DNA of 57,851 nt, taken from Pseudomonas sp. BGr12. Lineage in GTDB: Bacteria; Pseudomonadota; Gammaproteobacteria; Pseudomonadales; Pseudomonadaceae. Shown here in pieces: positions 47,945-55,270 of the stretch (positions are counted from its first letter, which is position 1; every line of letters starts with the position of its first letter). A program made the translations under genes and the position numbers. The DNA lies in assembly GCF_030272895.1 (NCBI RefSeq), contig NZ_JALRNF010000041.1:1-57851 (forward strand). The letters are read 5' to 3'. The notes under the pieces were generated by a model. It saw nothing but the letters and a program-made list of their open reading frames with translations, had not been told where the DNA came from and ran no database searches.

Positions 47945-49267
47945 ATGGTGAACAAAACCACAGCCTGTGTTACCGGCGTCCTGGCCCTGGCCAGTTGTAC
48001 GGTGAGCAATGCAGCTACCGAGTCGAACGGGTTCGTCGAAGACAGCAGTCTTTCTGTGCTTAGCCGCAATTTCTATTTCAATCGCGATTATCGCAAAGGG
48101 GGGGAAGCACCTACCGGCAAGTCCGGCTATTCCGAAGCCTGGGCACAGGGCTTTATCGCCCGCTTCGAGTCGGGCTACACCCAGGGTACGGTCGGCTTCG
48201 GCCTGGATGCCCATGCCATGCTGGGGCTCAAGCTCGACACCGGCGATGGCCGCAACGGCGGTCGCAGCTCGTTCGACGTGTTGCCGGTCGACAGTGATGG
48301 CCATGCGGCCAGTAACTTCAGCAAGCTTGGTGGCGCGCTCAAGGCACGCTTGCTGGACACTGAAATCAAGGTCGGCGATGTCTTCCCGACCACCCCGGTG
48401 GTGCACTATGGCGATTCGCGCCTGCTCCCCGAGAGCTTCACCGGCTGGACGCTGGAAAACACCACCCTGGAGGGGCTGAAAGTGCAGGGCGGGCGCCTGC
48501 ATGCGATGAGCCAGCCGCTGTCGAGCAACAGCCGCGATGGCTTTGTGACATTCTATGGTGGCCCGGTCGACTCACCCTGGCTCGGCTATATCGGCGGTGA
48601 CTACCAGCTTACCGATCACCTCAGCCTGAGCATGTACAGCAGCCGTTTGAAAGATGCCTGGGACCAGTATTACACCGGTGTCAGCTACAAGTACCCGATC
48701 AGTGACCTGCTCAGTGCCTTCAGCAGCTTCAACTACTACAAGGCTAAGGACCAAGGCCAGCAGTTGCTCGGCGCTTTCGACAACGATATCTGGAGCGCGC
48801 GGGTCGGGTTCACCTATGACGCCCACACCCTGGCCTTGTCTTACCAGCGCAACCAGGGCGACGACGACTTCGACTACCTGCGCCAGTCCGACTCGATCTT
48901 CCTCGACAACTCGATCCAGTACAGCGATTTCAACTCGCCCAAGGAACGCTCCTGGATGCTGCGCTATGACTTGAACATGGCCAGTTACGGTGTGCCGGGG
49001 CTGAGTTTCATGACCCGCTACGGTCGTGGCAGCGGCATCGACTATTCCGACGCCAACGGCGTGTACATGCGTCGCGATGCCGAGGGTAATCCGCTGACCG
49101 ACCAGAAACGCTGGGAGCGGGATATCGAGGCACGCTACGTGGTGCAGTCGGGTAGCCTCAAGGACCTGTCGCTGCGGCTGCGCCAGGCCACCACCCGGGC
49201 CACGGCCTTCGAATCGGATCTGGACGAGGTGCGCCTGATCGTCGAATACCCGCTGTCTTTGCTGTAG
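47945..49267 (+). CDS. OprD-family outer-membrane porin
   Basis: A 440-residue barrel. Signal peptide MVNKTTACVTGVLALASC continues to VSNAA, cleavage near residue 25. The mature start contains LSVLSRNFYFNRDYRKGG, the OprD-family opening, and the end EVRLIVEYPLSLL closes the barrel. AGGAG lies seven bases before the ATG; earlier in-frame codons run through the czcA 3' end. It lies about 100 bases after czcA on the same strand and may be part of the metal operon. The substrate is unknown; OprD relatives take basic amino acids, aromatic acids or other small carboxylates. Confidence 0.88.
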   Translation: MVNKTTACVTGVLALASCTVSNAATESNGFVEDSSLSVLSRNFYFNRDYRKGGEAPTGKSGYSEAWAQGFIARFESGYTQGTVGFGLDAHAMLGLKLDTGDGRNGGRSSFDVLPVDSDGHAASNFSKLGGALKARLLDTEIKVGDVFPTTPVVHYGDSRLLPESFTGWTLENTTLEGLKVQGGRLHAMSQPLSSNSRDGFVTFYGGPVDSPWLGYIGGDYQLTDHLSLSMYSSRLKDAWDQYYTGVSYKYPISDLLSAFSSFNYYKAKDQGQQLLGAFDNDIWSARVGFTYDAHTLALSYQRNQGDDDFDYLRQSDSIFLDNSIQYSDFNSPKERSWMLRYDLNMASYGVPGLSFMTRYGRGSGIDYSDANGVYMRRDAEGNPLTDQKRWERDIEARYVVQSGSLKDLSLRLRQATTRATAFESDLDEVRLIVEYPLSLL

Positions 49268-49274
49268 GGCCTTT

Positions 49275-49290
49275 CTTGCAACACTGTAAT
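49275..49290. promoter_or_regulatory. Second, degenerate metal-regulator box
   Basis: CTTGCA-ACAC-TGTAAT matches the box near 42.04 kb fully on the right half and in four of six positions on the left, with the same four-base spacer. It lies 76 bases before the PtrA-like gene, a distance like that of the first box from czcC. Confidence 0.5.
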
Positions 49291-49365
49291 GTCCGCCTCA
49301 CCTTGCCGTTAGCTTGCGCTCCGTAAGATTGAACTGTCCCGATATTCAATCACGAGGTGAGCAAC

Positions 49366-49572
49366 ATGAGCCTGACCAAGTATGTGCTGGTGGGCATTCT
49401 GGCCCTGGGCAGCAGCGCCGCCCTGGCCGAAGGCGGCGCGGAGCGTTCGAAGCAGTTCTGGGAGAACTTTCGCCTGACCCAGGAACAGATCCACGGCAAG
49501 AAGGACCAGGCCTTCGCCGCTGCCGATGCGCAGAAGCAGGACGAAGCCCGGCAGCAGGTGGTCAAGGAGTAG
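49366..49572 (+). CDS. Small exported PtrA-like protein
   Basis: A 68-residue protein with a signal peptide ending at AALAEGGAE (cleavage near residue 22) and a short charged mature part (ERSKQFWENFRLTQEQIHGK and a Gln/Ala/Lys-rich tail). The EGGAERS opening and size resemble the PtrA family, metal- or copper-induced small proteins of Pseudomonas. Its place next to czc genes and a metal-regulator box agrees. GAGGTGAG precedes the ATG; a GTG three codons upstream is less likely. It may bind metal or modulate the envelope response; direct evidence is lacking. Confidence 0.65.
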   Translation: MSLTKYVLVGILALGSSAALAEGGAERSKQFWENFRLTQEQIHGKKDQAFAAADAQKQDEARQQVVKE

Positions 49573-49577
49573 CTGCA

Positions 49578-49614
49578 TTCACCTTTGACGCTCCGCTCCT
49601 TTGGAAAAGGTGAA
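49578..49614. repeat. Long-loop inverted repeat after the PtrA-like gene
   Basis: TTCACCTTT and AAAGGTGAA form a nine-base perfect stem separated by 19 bases. It directly precedes a separate GC-rich terminator, so it is either an additional 3' structure or an operator-like dyad. Confidence 0.45.
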
Positions 49615-49618
49615 CTTT

Positions 49619-49644
49619 GGCGCCCGTTCGGGCGCCTGTTTTAT
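49619..49644. terminator. Intrinsic terminator between the PtrA-like gene and cmoB
   Basis: GGCGCCCG and CGGGCGCC form a stem around TT and are followed by TGTTTTATTT. It ends the rightward PtrA-like transcript; part of it overlaps the 3' end of the convergent cmoB. Confidence 0.85.
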
Positions 49645-50597
49645 TTGCGCGCGACCATCACCGCACGGCGCGGTGCCGGCAGGCCTTCGATGGTGCGGCT
49701 GTGGTCGGTCGGGTCGAGGAAGTCGCCGAGCGACTGGTAGCGCATCCACTCGGTGCTGCGCTGTTCCTCGACGCTGGTAACGCTGACATCGACGCAGCGC
49801 ACGTCGTTGAAACCGGCGCGGCGCAGCCAGCGCTCCAGGGCCGGAACCGATGGCAGGAACCAGACATTGCGCATTTGTGCGTAGCGGTCCTCGGGCACCA
49901 GTACCTGGTGTTCGTCACCTTCGATCACCAGGGTTTCGAGCACCAGTTCGCCGCCCTTGACCAGGCAGTCCTTGAGCGCCAGCAGGTGCTCGATGGGCGA
50001 GCGGCGGTGGTAGAACACGCCCATGGAGAACACCGTGTCGAAGCCTTCGAGGTTGGCTGGCAGGTCTTCCAGGGCGAAGGGCAGGTGCCAGGCCGGCAGT
50101 TCCGGCAGGTAGCGCTGCACGGCCTGGAACTGGCAGAAGAATAGCCAGTTGGGGTCGACACCGATCACGCTGTCGGCACCGGCGCCGAGCATGCGCCACT
50201 GGTAGTAGCCATTGCCGCAGCCGACATCCAGCACGCGCTTGCCCTTGAGGTCCAGGTGCGGGGCGACCCGCGACCATTTCCAGTCCGAACGCCATTCGGT
50301 ATCCACATGCACGCCGAACAGGTCGAAGGGGCCCTTGCGCCAGGGCGACAGCCCCATCAGCGCCTGGCGCATGCGTTCGCGGGTCTCGTCGTCGCAGGCG
50401 CAATCGAGGTTCAGCCCGTTGACCAGGTCGACCTGGCTCGGCACCAGTGCCGGCAAGGCGTCCAGGGCGTTCTGCCAGCGCTCCAGGTCGCCGTGACCTT
50501 TCTCCATCTTGGCGTCGAGTTGCGCTTGCAGGCCTTGGGACCATTGCGCCAGGGGGGTGCCCGCCAGACGGCGGACCAGGGGAGACAGATCAATCAT
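49641..50597 (-). CDS. cmoB: tRNA U34 carboxymethyltransferase CmoB
   Basis: Transfers the carboxymethyl group of carboxy-S-adenosylmethionine to hydroxyuridine-34 of tRNAs, making cmo5U. The 318-residue protein has the SAM-fold motif [20 protein letters not shown] at about residues 124-143, [20 protein letters not shown] just before, and the C-terminal LAPFHRR-type ending replaced by [19 protein letters not shown], which is normal for Pseudomonas. Its start overlaps the cmoA stop by three bases (ATGA), so both are translated together. Confidence 0.95.
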   Translation of the reverse strand: MIDLSPLVRRLAGTPLAQWSQGLQAQLDAKMEKGHGDLERWQNALDALPALVPSQVDLVNGLNLDCACDDETRERMRQALMGLSPWRKGPFDLFGVHVDTEWRSDWKWSRVAPHLDLKGKRVLDVGCGNGYYQWRMLGAGADSVIGVDPNWLFFCQFQAVQRYLPELPAWHLPFALEDLPANLEGFDTVFSMGVFYHRRSPIEHLLALKDCLVKGGELVLETLVIEGDEHQVLVPEDRYAQMRNVWFLPSVPALERWLRRAGFNDVRCVDVSVTSVEEQRSTEWMRYQSLGDFLDPTDHSRTIEGLPAPRRAVMVARK

Positions 50598-51337
50598 GGC
50601 AGGGCAATCAACGAGGCAAAGTTAAGGCATTGGAACCAGGGCACGACCTTGGAGAAACCGGCGGCCAGCAGGCGTTCACGGTGTTCTTCGAGGCTGTCGG
50701 GCTTCATCACGTTCTCGATGGCACTGCGTTTCTGGGCGATTTCCAGTTCGCTGTAGCCATTGGCGCGCTTGAAGGCCACATGCAGGTCGGTGAGCAGTGC
50801 GTGTTCCTCGGCATCATTGAATCGCAGCTTTTCCGAGAGGATCAGCGCGCCACCGGGCAGCAGGGCCTGGCGGATGTTGCCGAGCAGGGCCAGGCGTTGC
50901 TCGGGGGCGATGAATTGCAGGGTGAAGTTCATCGCCACCACCGAGGCCGGCTGGAAATCCAGGGCGAGAATATCGCCTTCGATCACCTCGACCGGCAGCA
51001 GCTCCTGGAACATCGAGTCCTGGGCGGTGAGGTACTGACGGCAGCGCTCGACCATGGCCGCGGAGTTGTCCACGGCGATGACCCGGCAACCTTCGCTACG
51101 CACATGACGGCGCAGGGCCTGGGTGACGGCACCCAGGGAGCTGCCCAGGTCATACAGCGCGCTGTTGGGCTGGGCGAACTGGGCGGCGAGCACGCCCAGG
51201 TTCTCGACAATGGTCGGGTAACCGGGCACCGAGCGCTTGATCATGTCCGGGAACACCCGCACCACATCTTCGTTGAAAGCGAAGTCGGGCACCTGGCCAA
51301 GCGGCTGGGCGAATAGGCGGTCGGGTTCTTTGCTCAC
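50594..51337 (-). CDS. cmoA: Carboxy-S-adenosyl-L-methionine synthase CmoA
   Basis: Makes carboxy-SAM from SAM and prephenate for CmoB. The 247-residue methyltransferase-fold protein has [20 protein letters not shown] (SAM-binding motif I, about residues 60-79), [17 protein letters not shown] and the family's [20 protein letters not shown] near the N-terminus. It leads the cmoAB operon and is followed at once by cmoB. Confidence 0.95.
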   Translation of the reverse strand: MSKEPDRLFAQPLGQVPDFAFNEDVVRVFPDMIKRSVPGYPTIVENLGVLAAQFAQPNSALYDLGSSLGAVTQALRRHVRSEGCRVIAVDNSAAMVERCRQYLTAQDSMFQELLPVEVIEGDILALDFQPASVVAMNFTLQFIAPEQRLALLGNIRQALLPGGALILSEKLRFNDAEEHALLTDLHVAFKRANGYSELEIAQKRSAIENVMKPDSLEEHRERLLAAGFSKVVPWFQCLNFASLIALP

Positions 51338-51422
51338 GGGGTCGATCCAGGCGTTGGGCGGTAAAAGGCGGGCATTTTAGCCAAACTGGCCGGCAGATGC
51401 ATGGCCCGGGTGACCAGCGCCG

Positions 51423-51821
51423 CTACTTCACGGTGACGGCGCAATCGAAGGTCTGCACCGGACGCACTTCCGGAGCCCAGGGTTGCTGGTAGACCAGCAG
51501 CAGATGGCCTTCGCCTGTGCCTTGAGCCTGGAAGCGCCACACCGATTGCCCGGCGCTGCCGACCACGCCTGCGTCTTCCGGATGGCTGTAGACCTCGGGG
51601 CCGAGGCTGCGCAGGATGCCGGCGGCAGGATTCTGTACCAGCCAGCGGTAGCCGGTGCTGGGGTTGCTGGGCAGGGTCAGGGTGAGGTTCTGGCCCGCCT
51701 CCAGCTGGATGGGGCACTGGCTGGCCTTTTCCAGGGCGACGCTTTCGTGCTTGCCGGGGGTTTGTGAGCAGGCGGCCAGGAAGGGGAGGCCAAGGACTAA
51801 CCATTTGCAGTTGATGTTCAT
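51423..51821 (-). CDS. Chagasin-type cysteine-peptidase inhibitor lipoprotein
   Basis: A 132-residue protein of inhibitor family I42. A lipoprotein signal ends in LAAC (Cys19), so it should be membrane-anchored. The three inhibitory loops can be identified: NPSTGYRW near residues 54-61, VVGSAGQSVWRF near 86-97 and the late PWAPEVRP segment. This matches P. aeruginosa PA0778, which lies next to the AsrA protease gene. Here the pair is split by the toxin locus. The ATG at 51821 is chosen because it gives the lipoprotein signal; two in-frame starts upstream are possible. Confidence 0.82.
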   Translation of the reverse strand: MNINCKWLVLGLPFLAACSQTPGKHESVALEKASQCPIQLEAGQNLTLTLPSNPSTGYRWLVQNPAAGILRSLGPEVYSHPEDAGVVGSAGQSVWRFQAQGTGEGHLLLVYQQPWAPEVRPVQTFDCAVTVK

Positions 51822-51943
51822 CGACAATCCAGTCATTTGCTCTGGCATCGGCTTTCAGGAAAGCCTGCCCTCTGCTGGGCAATACGCAGCGCTATTAGTT
51901 TGGCAGTCCCAGGCCGGATAGGCCGATCAGCAGGGACATGATT

Positions 51944-53107
51944 ATGAGTAGCACACAAACGGATTTTGACACATTGCAGAACGAGGCTGAGCTGCTTCCG
52001 GCAAACCTGATTCAGGCGATGGCAGAGCGCGATGGTCCTGAGGAAGGCGGGTTGACCCTGACGCGCGAGCACATCATCACCCTCAACCAGTATGCCAACC
52101 ATGTCTTCAGCCTGCCTATTGCCCCAAAAGCGCTGGTTGACTGGTTGGGCTATTCCACCATTGCCGAGCCGGCGTTGATGCCGGGCAGCATGGGCGAGAT
52201 GAACAGGCTGTTGCACAAGCATGGGCGCAGCTGGACGACGCTTGCCGACAACAGCAAGAAACTCGGCTTCGAGTTGGCCGCCAGTGCCAATGGCATCAAT
52301 ACCACGGGTGACGAGGTGTTGGTGATCCTCGAAAAAAGCAGCGCCCTGGGCAAGCGACGGGAGGCATGGGAGACCCTCAGCTTCGACAAGCCGGTCAGTA
52401 TTGGTGCGGACGACAGGCGTCGGGTCGTGGACCTGGTTGACTACATGGAGGTCCTGCGCGAAGACGTGGACCTGTTCGCGCGACGCGTGGTGGATGTGCG
52501 CGAAGAAACCGAACGGTTTCGAGATGAAGCGCGTGTAAAGCTGTTGCCACTGGTGGCCACAAAAACCGCAGCGATCAAGCGCCGACAGGCGAGCGGTGAG
52601 GTACAGCAACTACGTGAGGCGTTGGCCGAGTTGGATAAGGAAATCAAACGCCTTGAAGCCGAGTACGACCAGTATGTCAAAGCGGCACTGAGTGGCTTGG
52701 CGGCAGGCCCGCTGGGCGCGGTTATCACGGGGTCCATCTATGGCAGCAAGGCGGAGAAGTCACGCAAGGAGCGCAACAAGTTACAGAAACAGCGTGGCGA
52801 GGTGAGCCAGAGGCTGAAAAACGCCGTGAAACTGGAAGGACTTGTGGAGGATCTGAATACGCAGATGGGGCAGATGGATACACGCCTCAGGGATGTGCTG
52901 ACGGCTTCTTCCCATCTGCAATCCGCCTGGCAGCTTATTGGCGTGTATATCGATGCGTCGATCGAGCACCTCGAACGTATTCAGACCAATCAGGAATTAT
53001 TCAAGTTCGCGATATTTTTCAAGCGTTTTATCGGGCAGTGGAAAGACATCGAGCGATTTGCCCAGCACATGAACCGGGTCTTCGATAACGCCGCCGCCGC
53101 TAAATAA
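51944..53107 (+). CDS. Xenorhabdolysin/YaxA-like toxin subunit A
   Basis: A 387-residue, all-helical protein of the alpha-xenorhabdolysin binary-toxin A family (XaxA/YaxA/PaxA). No signal peptide is present, as in the family. Long helices at about 155-245 and 270-345 form a coiled-coil stalk; between them KAALSGLAAGPLGAVITGSI (about 247-266) is the hydrophobic tip that contacts the membrane. Other marks are NGINTTGDEVL near 117-127 and ALGKRREAWETL. The start at 51944 has AGGGA seven bases upstream, while the ATG at 51938 would lie too close to it. B follows 12 bases later. Cytolytic action on host or competitor cells is inferred. Confidence 0.87.
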   Translation: MSSTQTDFDTLQNEAELLPANLIQAMAERDGPEEGGLTLTREHIITLNQYANHVFSLPIAPKALVDWLGYSTIAEPALMPGSMGEMNRLLHKHGRSWTTLADNSKKLGFELAASANGINTTGDEVLVILEKSSALGKRREAWETLSFDKPVSIGADDRRRVVDLVDYMEVLREDVDLFARRVVDVREETERFRDEARVKLLPLVATKTAAIKRRQASGEVQQLREALAELDKEIKRLEAEYDQYVKAALSGLAAGPLGAVITGSIYGSKAEKSRKERNKLQKQRGEVSQRLKNAVKLEGLVEDLNTQMGQMDTRLRDVLTASSHLQSAWQLIGVYIDASIEHLERIQTNQELFKFAIFFKRFIGQWKDIERFAQHMNRVFDNAAAAK

Positions 53108-53119
53108 GGAATCTTCGCC

Positions 53120-54130
53120 ATGAGTAATAATGTGATTGCCCTGAATACGCCGCTCAATGTTCCGGATATGAACAAGATCCTGACGGCAGCGAGCACCTAC
53201 TCAAGGTTCTGGGAAAAGCGCACGTTCGAGTTCCTGCCGTTGTTGCATGTGTCGGTGGAGCGGCACTACCAGGGGTTCATCAAGTACGTCGAAGCGTTGG
53301 CTAAAAATGCTGAAGTGCTCGCTGTAGGTATCAAGTCAGAAAACATCGAGCTGTTCCTCAATGACCTTCGCGAGGGCATGGGCGCGCCTGATGAAGAGGA
53401 ATTTCTCCTTGAAGAAATCCAGCGCTCGGCGAATAACATCGGCAAAAAACTGGATGTGCTGCTTGCCGGGGTGCAGAGCGCTACCAAGTCAATTGCCAGC
53501 CTGCCGGTCTATCAGGTGGATCGCGACCGTTCGGGTTACCTGGAAGCCCAGGAGCGCCTGGCCAGCCGTCTGCAAGCGCTCCACCATGCGCGGCGCAGTA
53601 AAGAGGATGAACTGTCAGCGTTGGAGAATGCGATCGACGTACTTGAGGCCAATGGAATAGAAAAACTGCACGCGGGCAAACTGCCTACCGTAGCGCAGCT
53701 TCAAGCGTTGGTTGCCCAGGGCGCTACCAGCGCTGGCGCAGCCATAGCTATCGAGCAAGCGCTGGAGGCACTGAGCAAACTATTGGGTGGCCTTCAGGAT
53801 GGAATGCGTTACTCACAACTTCAGGATCAGCGTCGCACACTGCAGACCCAAGTGGGCGAGTTGCGTGCCGAACAGCGGGAGCAGGAGCAACGTGCGCAAC
53901 AGATCAACAGTTACCTGGAGTCGCTTTCGGCCTATGCACCGTTGATTGAAAAGCGCGTGGAGTGGCTGGCTGAAAAGCACCAGATCTATGTGCAGCTGCA
54001 GGCAGAGCGCAATAAATTACGAAATATCAAACTCAATGGAACCGAGTGCGTGCAGGCGTTGCAACAGTTGCTGATGGCATTGCTCACCTATGTAAAACAC
54101 ATCGTCGATAAATACCGCGCAACGCTCTAG
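53120..54130 (+). CDS. Xenorhabdolysin/YaxB-like toxin subunit B
   Basis: A 336-residue helical protein of the XaxB/YaxB family, the partner that forms the transmembrane part of the pore in characterised systems. Its N-terminal half is a helical bundle (SRFWEKRTFEFLPLLHVSVE). The small-residue-rich segment VAQGATSAGAAIAIEQALEA at about residues 198-217 is the putative membrane-inserting hairpin, flanked by charged coiled-coil helices (AEQREQEQRAQQINSYLESL). It starts 12 bases after A with AAGGA upstream, so both are made from one message. No signal peptide. Confidence 0.85.
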   Translation: MSNNVIALNTPLNVPDMNKILTAASTYSRFWEKRTFEFLPLLHVSVERHYQGFIKYVEALAKNAEVLAVGIKSENIELFLNDLREGMGAPDEEEFLLEEIQRSANNIGKKLDVLLAGVQSATKSIASLPVYQVDRDRSGYLEAQERLASRLQALHHARRSKEDELSALENAIDVLEANGIEKLHAGKLPTVAQLQALVAQGATSAGAAIAIEQALEALSKLLGGLQDGMRYSQLQDQRRTLQTQVGELRAEQREQEQRAQQINSYLESLSAYAPLIEKRVEWLAEKHQIYVQLQAERNKLRNIKLNGTECVQALQQLLMALLTYVKHIVDKYRATL

Positions 54131-54135
54131 GGCAC

Positions 54136-54167
54136 CAGGGGTATCAGGTTGCTGGCTGATACCCCTG
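54136..54167 (+). terminator. Hairpin between toxin B and the second A-like gene
   Basis: CAGGGGTATCAG and CTGATACCCCTG form a perfect 12-base stem with an eight-base loop, six bases after the B stop codon. It is followed by TTGGTCTGC, not a clear U-run. It probably sets a boundary or lowers read-through into the third gene. Confidence 0.6.
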
Positions 54168-54222
54168 TTGGTCTGCTGGCAAAAGGTCGGGTGTCGAGAA
54201 CCGCAAGCAAGGATGCACAGTG

Positions 54223-55206
54223 ATGAATGCGAAGGTGGACTTGGAGTGGCAAGAGCAGGCCTTGCGTCTGCCGGCAAATGTTCTGAGCATGATGGAGGCC
54301 GGGCTGGATACCGGTGCTATGACGTTGTCAGTGGCACATGTCCAGGGGCTTAACGCGTATGTGGAGCAGGTGAGAGGCTTGCCGAAATCGCCTGTTGAAC
54401 TGACCCGATGGTTGAGCCTCCCGACGCGAGTGGTCGATAGCGCACGCTTGTTGACGTTCTTGATGGGCAACCCTGAACTTAACCAAAACAGTATGTTGGC
54501 ATTTTTTCGTCAGCTGAAGGCGCATGCCAATGGCTGGGAAGTGCTGTTCGGGAAAAACCTGCAACTGGCAACGGCATTGATGACGGTCGCCGCCGGAATC
54601 AACAGGACAGGATCAGCGATACTTGACGCGTGCGCACACACCAAAGCATTGGGTAAGCGACGCGAAGCCTGGGACGCCCTGCAAGTGGACGAACTGCTGC
54701 TTAGCCAGGCCGACAAGGAGATTGTTTCGTCCTTGCCCAAACAGATGAATACCCTCAAGCGGCTGGTGGCGGAGCACGCCCGGCAGGTCGAACGCCTGCG
54801 TATCGAGGTCGCCGGGTTTCGCGACGAAGCTCAGCGTCAGCTCATTCCTGCGACCCAGAGAAAGCTTCAGGCAATTGACAAGGGCAGGCAGCCAACCCGC
54901 AGAGATATAAGCCCTTCCACGCTCGCTCTGGTGAGGTTTCAAGTGCGTATCTCGGCGCTTTCCGCAATGCTTCAGAACATTGAGGGGCAGCTGAGGGAAG
55001 TGCTCGTCGCGTCTTCGCATTTTCATTCGGCCTGGCAAAATCTTTCTACCTACATCGATGTATCGGAAGAAAAACTTCAGCAGATCACAATGAATCAGCA
55101 ACTGGCGCGATTCGCGATCTATTTTGCTCGGTTTCTGGGGCTTTGGAGCACTATCGAGCAAAGCGCTCTGGAAATGAAGCGCAAGCTCTCGTTGCTGCAG
55201 CAATGA
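54223..55206 (+). CDS. Second XaxA-like protein lacking the hydrophobic tip
   Basis: A 327-residue paralogue of the first toxin gene. Shared blocks are AGINRTGSAILD near 124-135, ALGKRREAWDAL near 142-153, FRDEAQRQLIP near 199-209, LREVLVASSHFHSAW near 257-271 and YIDVSEEKLQQITMNQQLAR near 277-296. Between FRDEA and LREVL it has about 57 residues where the first copy has about 120, and the missing part contains the hydrophobic tip and most of the flanking coiled coil. The frame is open and the ends intact, so it is probably functional. ATG at 54223 with AAGGA upstream; GTG at 54220 is also possible. Role unknown: alternative A subunit, modulator or self-protection factor. Confidence 0.78.
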   Translation: MNAKVDLEWQEQALRLPANVLSMMEAGLDTGAMTLSVAHVQGLNAYVEQVRGLPKSPVELTRWLSLPTRVVDSARLLTFLMGNPELNQNSMLAFFRQLKAHANGWEVLFGKNLQLATALMTVAAGINRTGSAILDACAHTKALGKRREAWDALQVDELLLSQADKEIVSSLPKQMNTLKRLVAEHARQVERLRIEVAGFRDEAQRQLIPATQRKLQAIDKGRQPTRRDISPSTLALVRFQVRISALSAMLQNIEGQLREVLVASSHFHSAWQNLSTYIDVSEEKLQQITMNQQLARFAIYFARFLGLWSTIEQSALEMKRKLSLLQQ

Positions 55207-55230
55207 GCAACCTGCGGCCTCATGATCCTC

Positions 55231-55253
55231 ATGCGGGCTTTCCAGGCCCGCAT
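55231..55253. terminator. Bidirectional hairpin between the toxin locus and the Lon-family gene
   Basis: ATGCGGGC and GCCCGCAT form an eight-base perfect stem with a seven-base loop between the convergent genes. T-runs are absent on both sides, so efficiency is uncertain. Confidence 0.5.
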
Positions 55254-55270
55254 TCAGCTCTGCAACCCTT

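Noticed and set aside
51334..51882. 182-codon minus-strand frame over the peptidase-inhibitor gene
   Set aside because: Out-of-frame shadow of the chagasin-type gene, which shows a lipobox and all three inhibitory loops.
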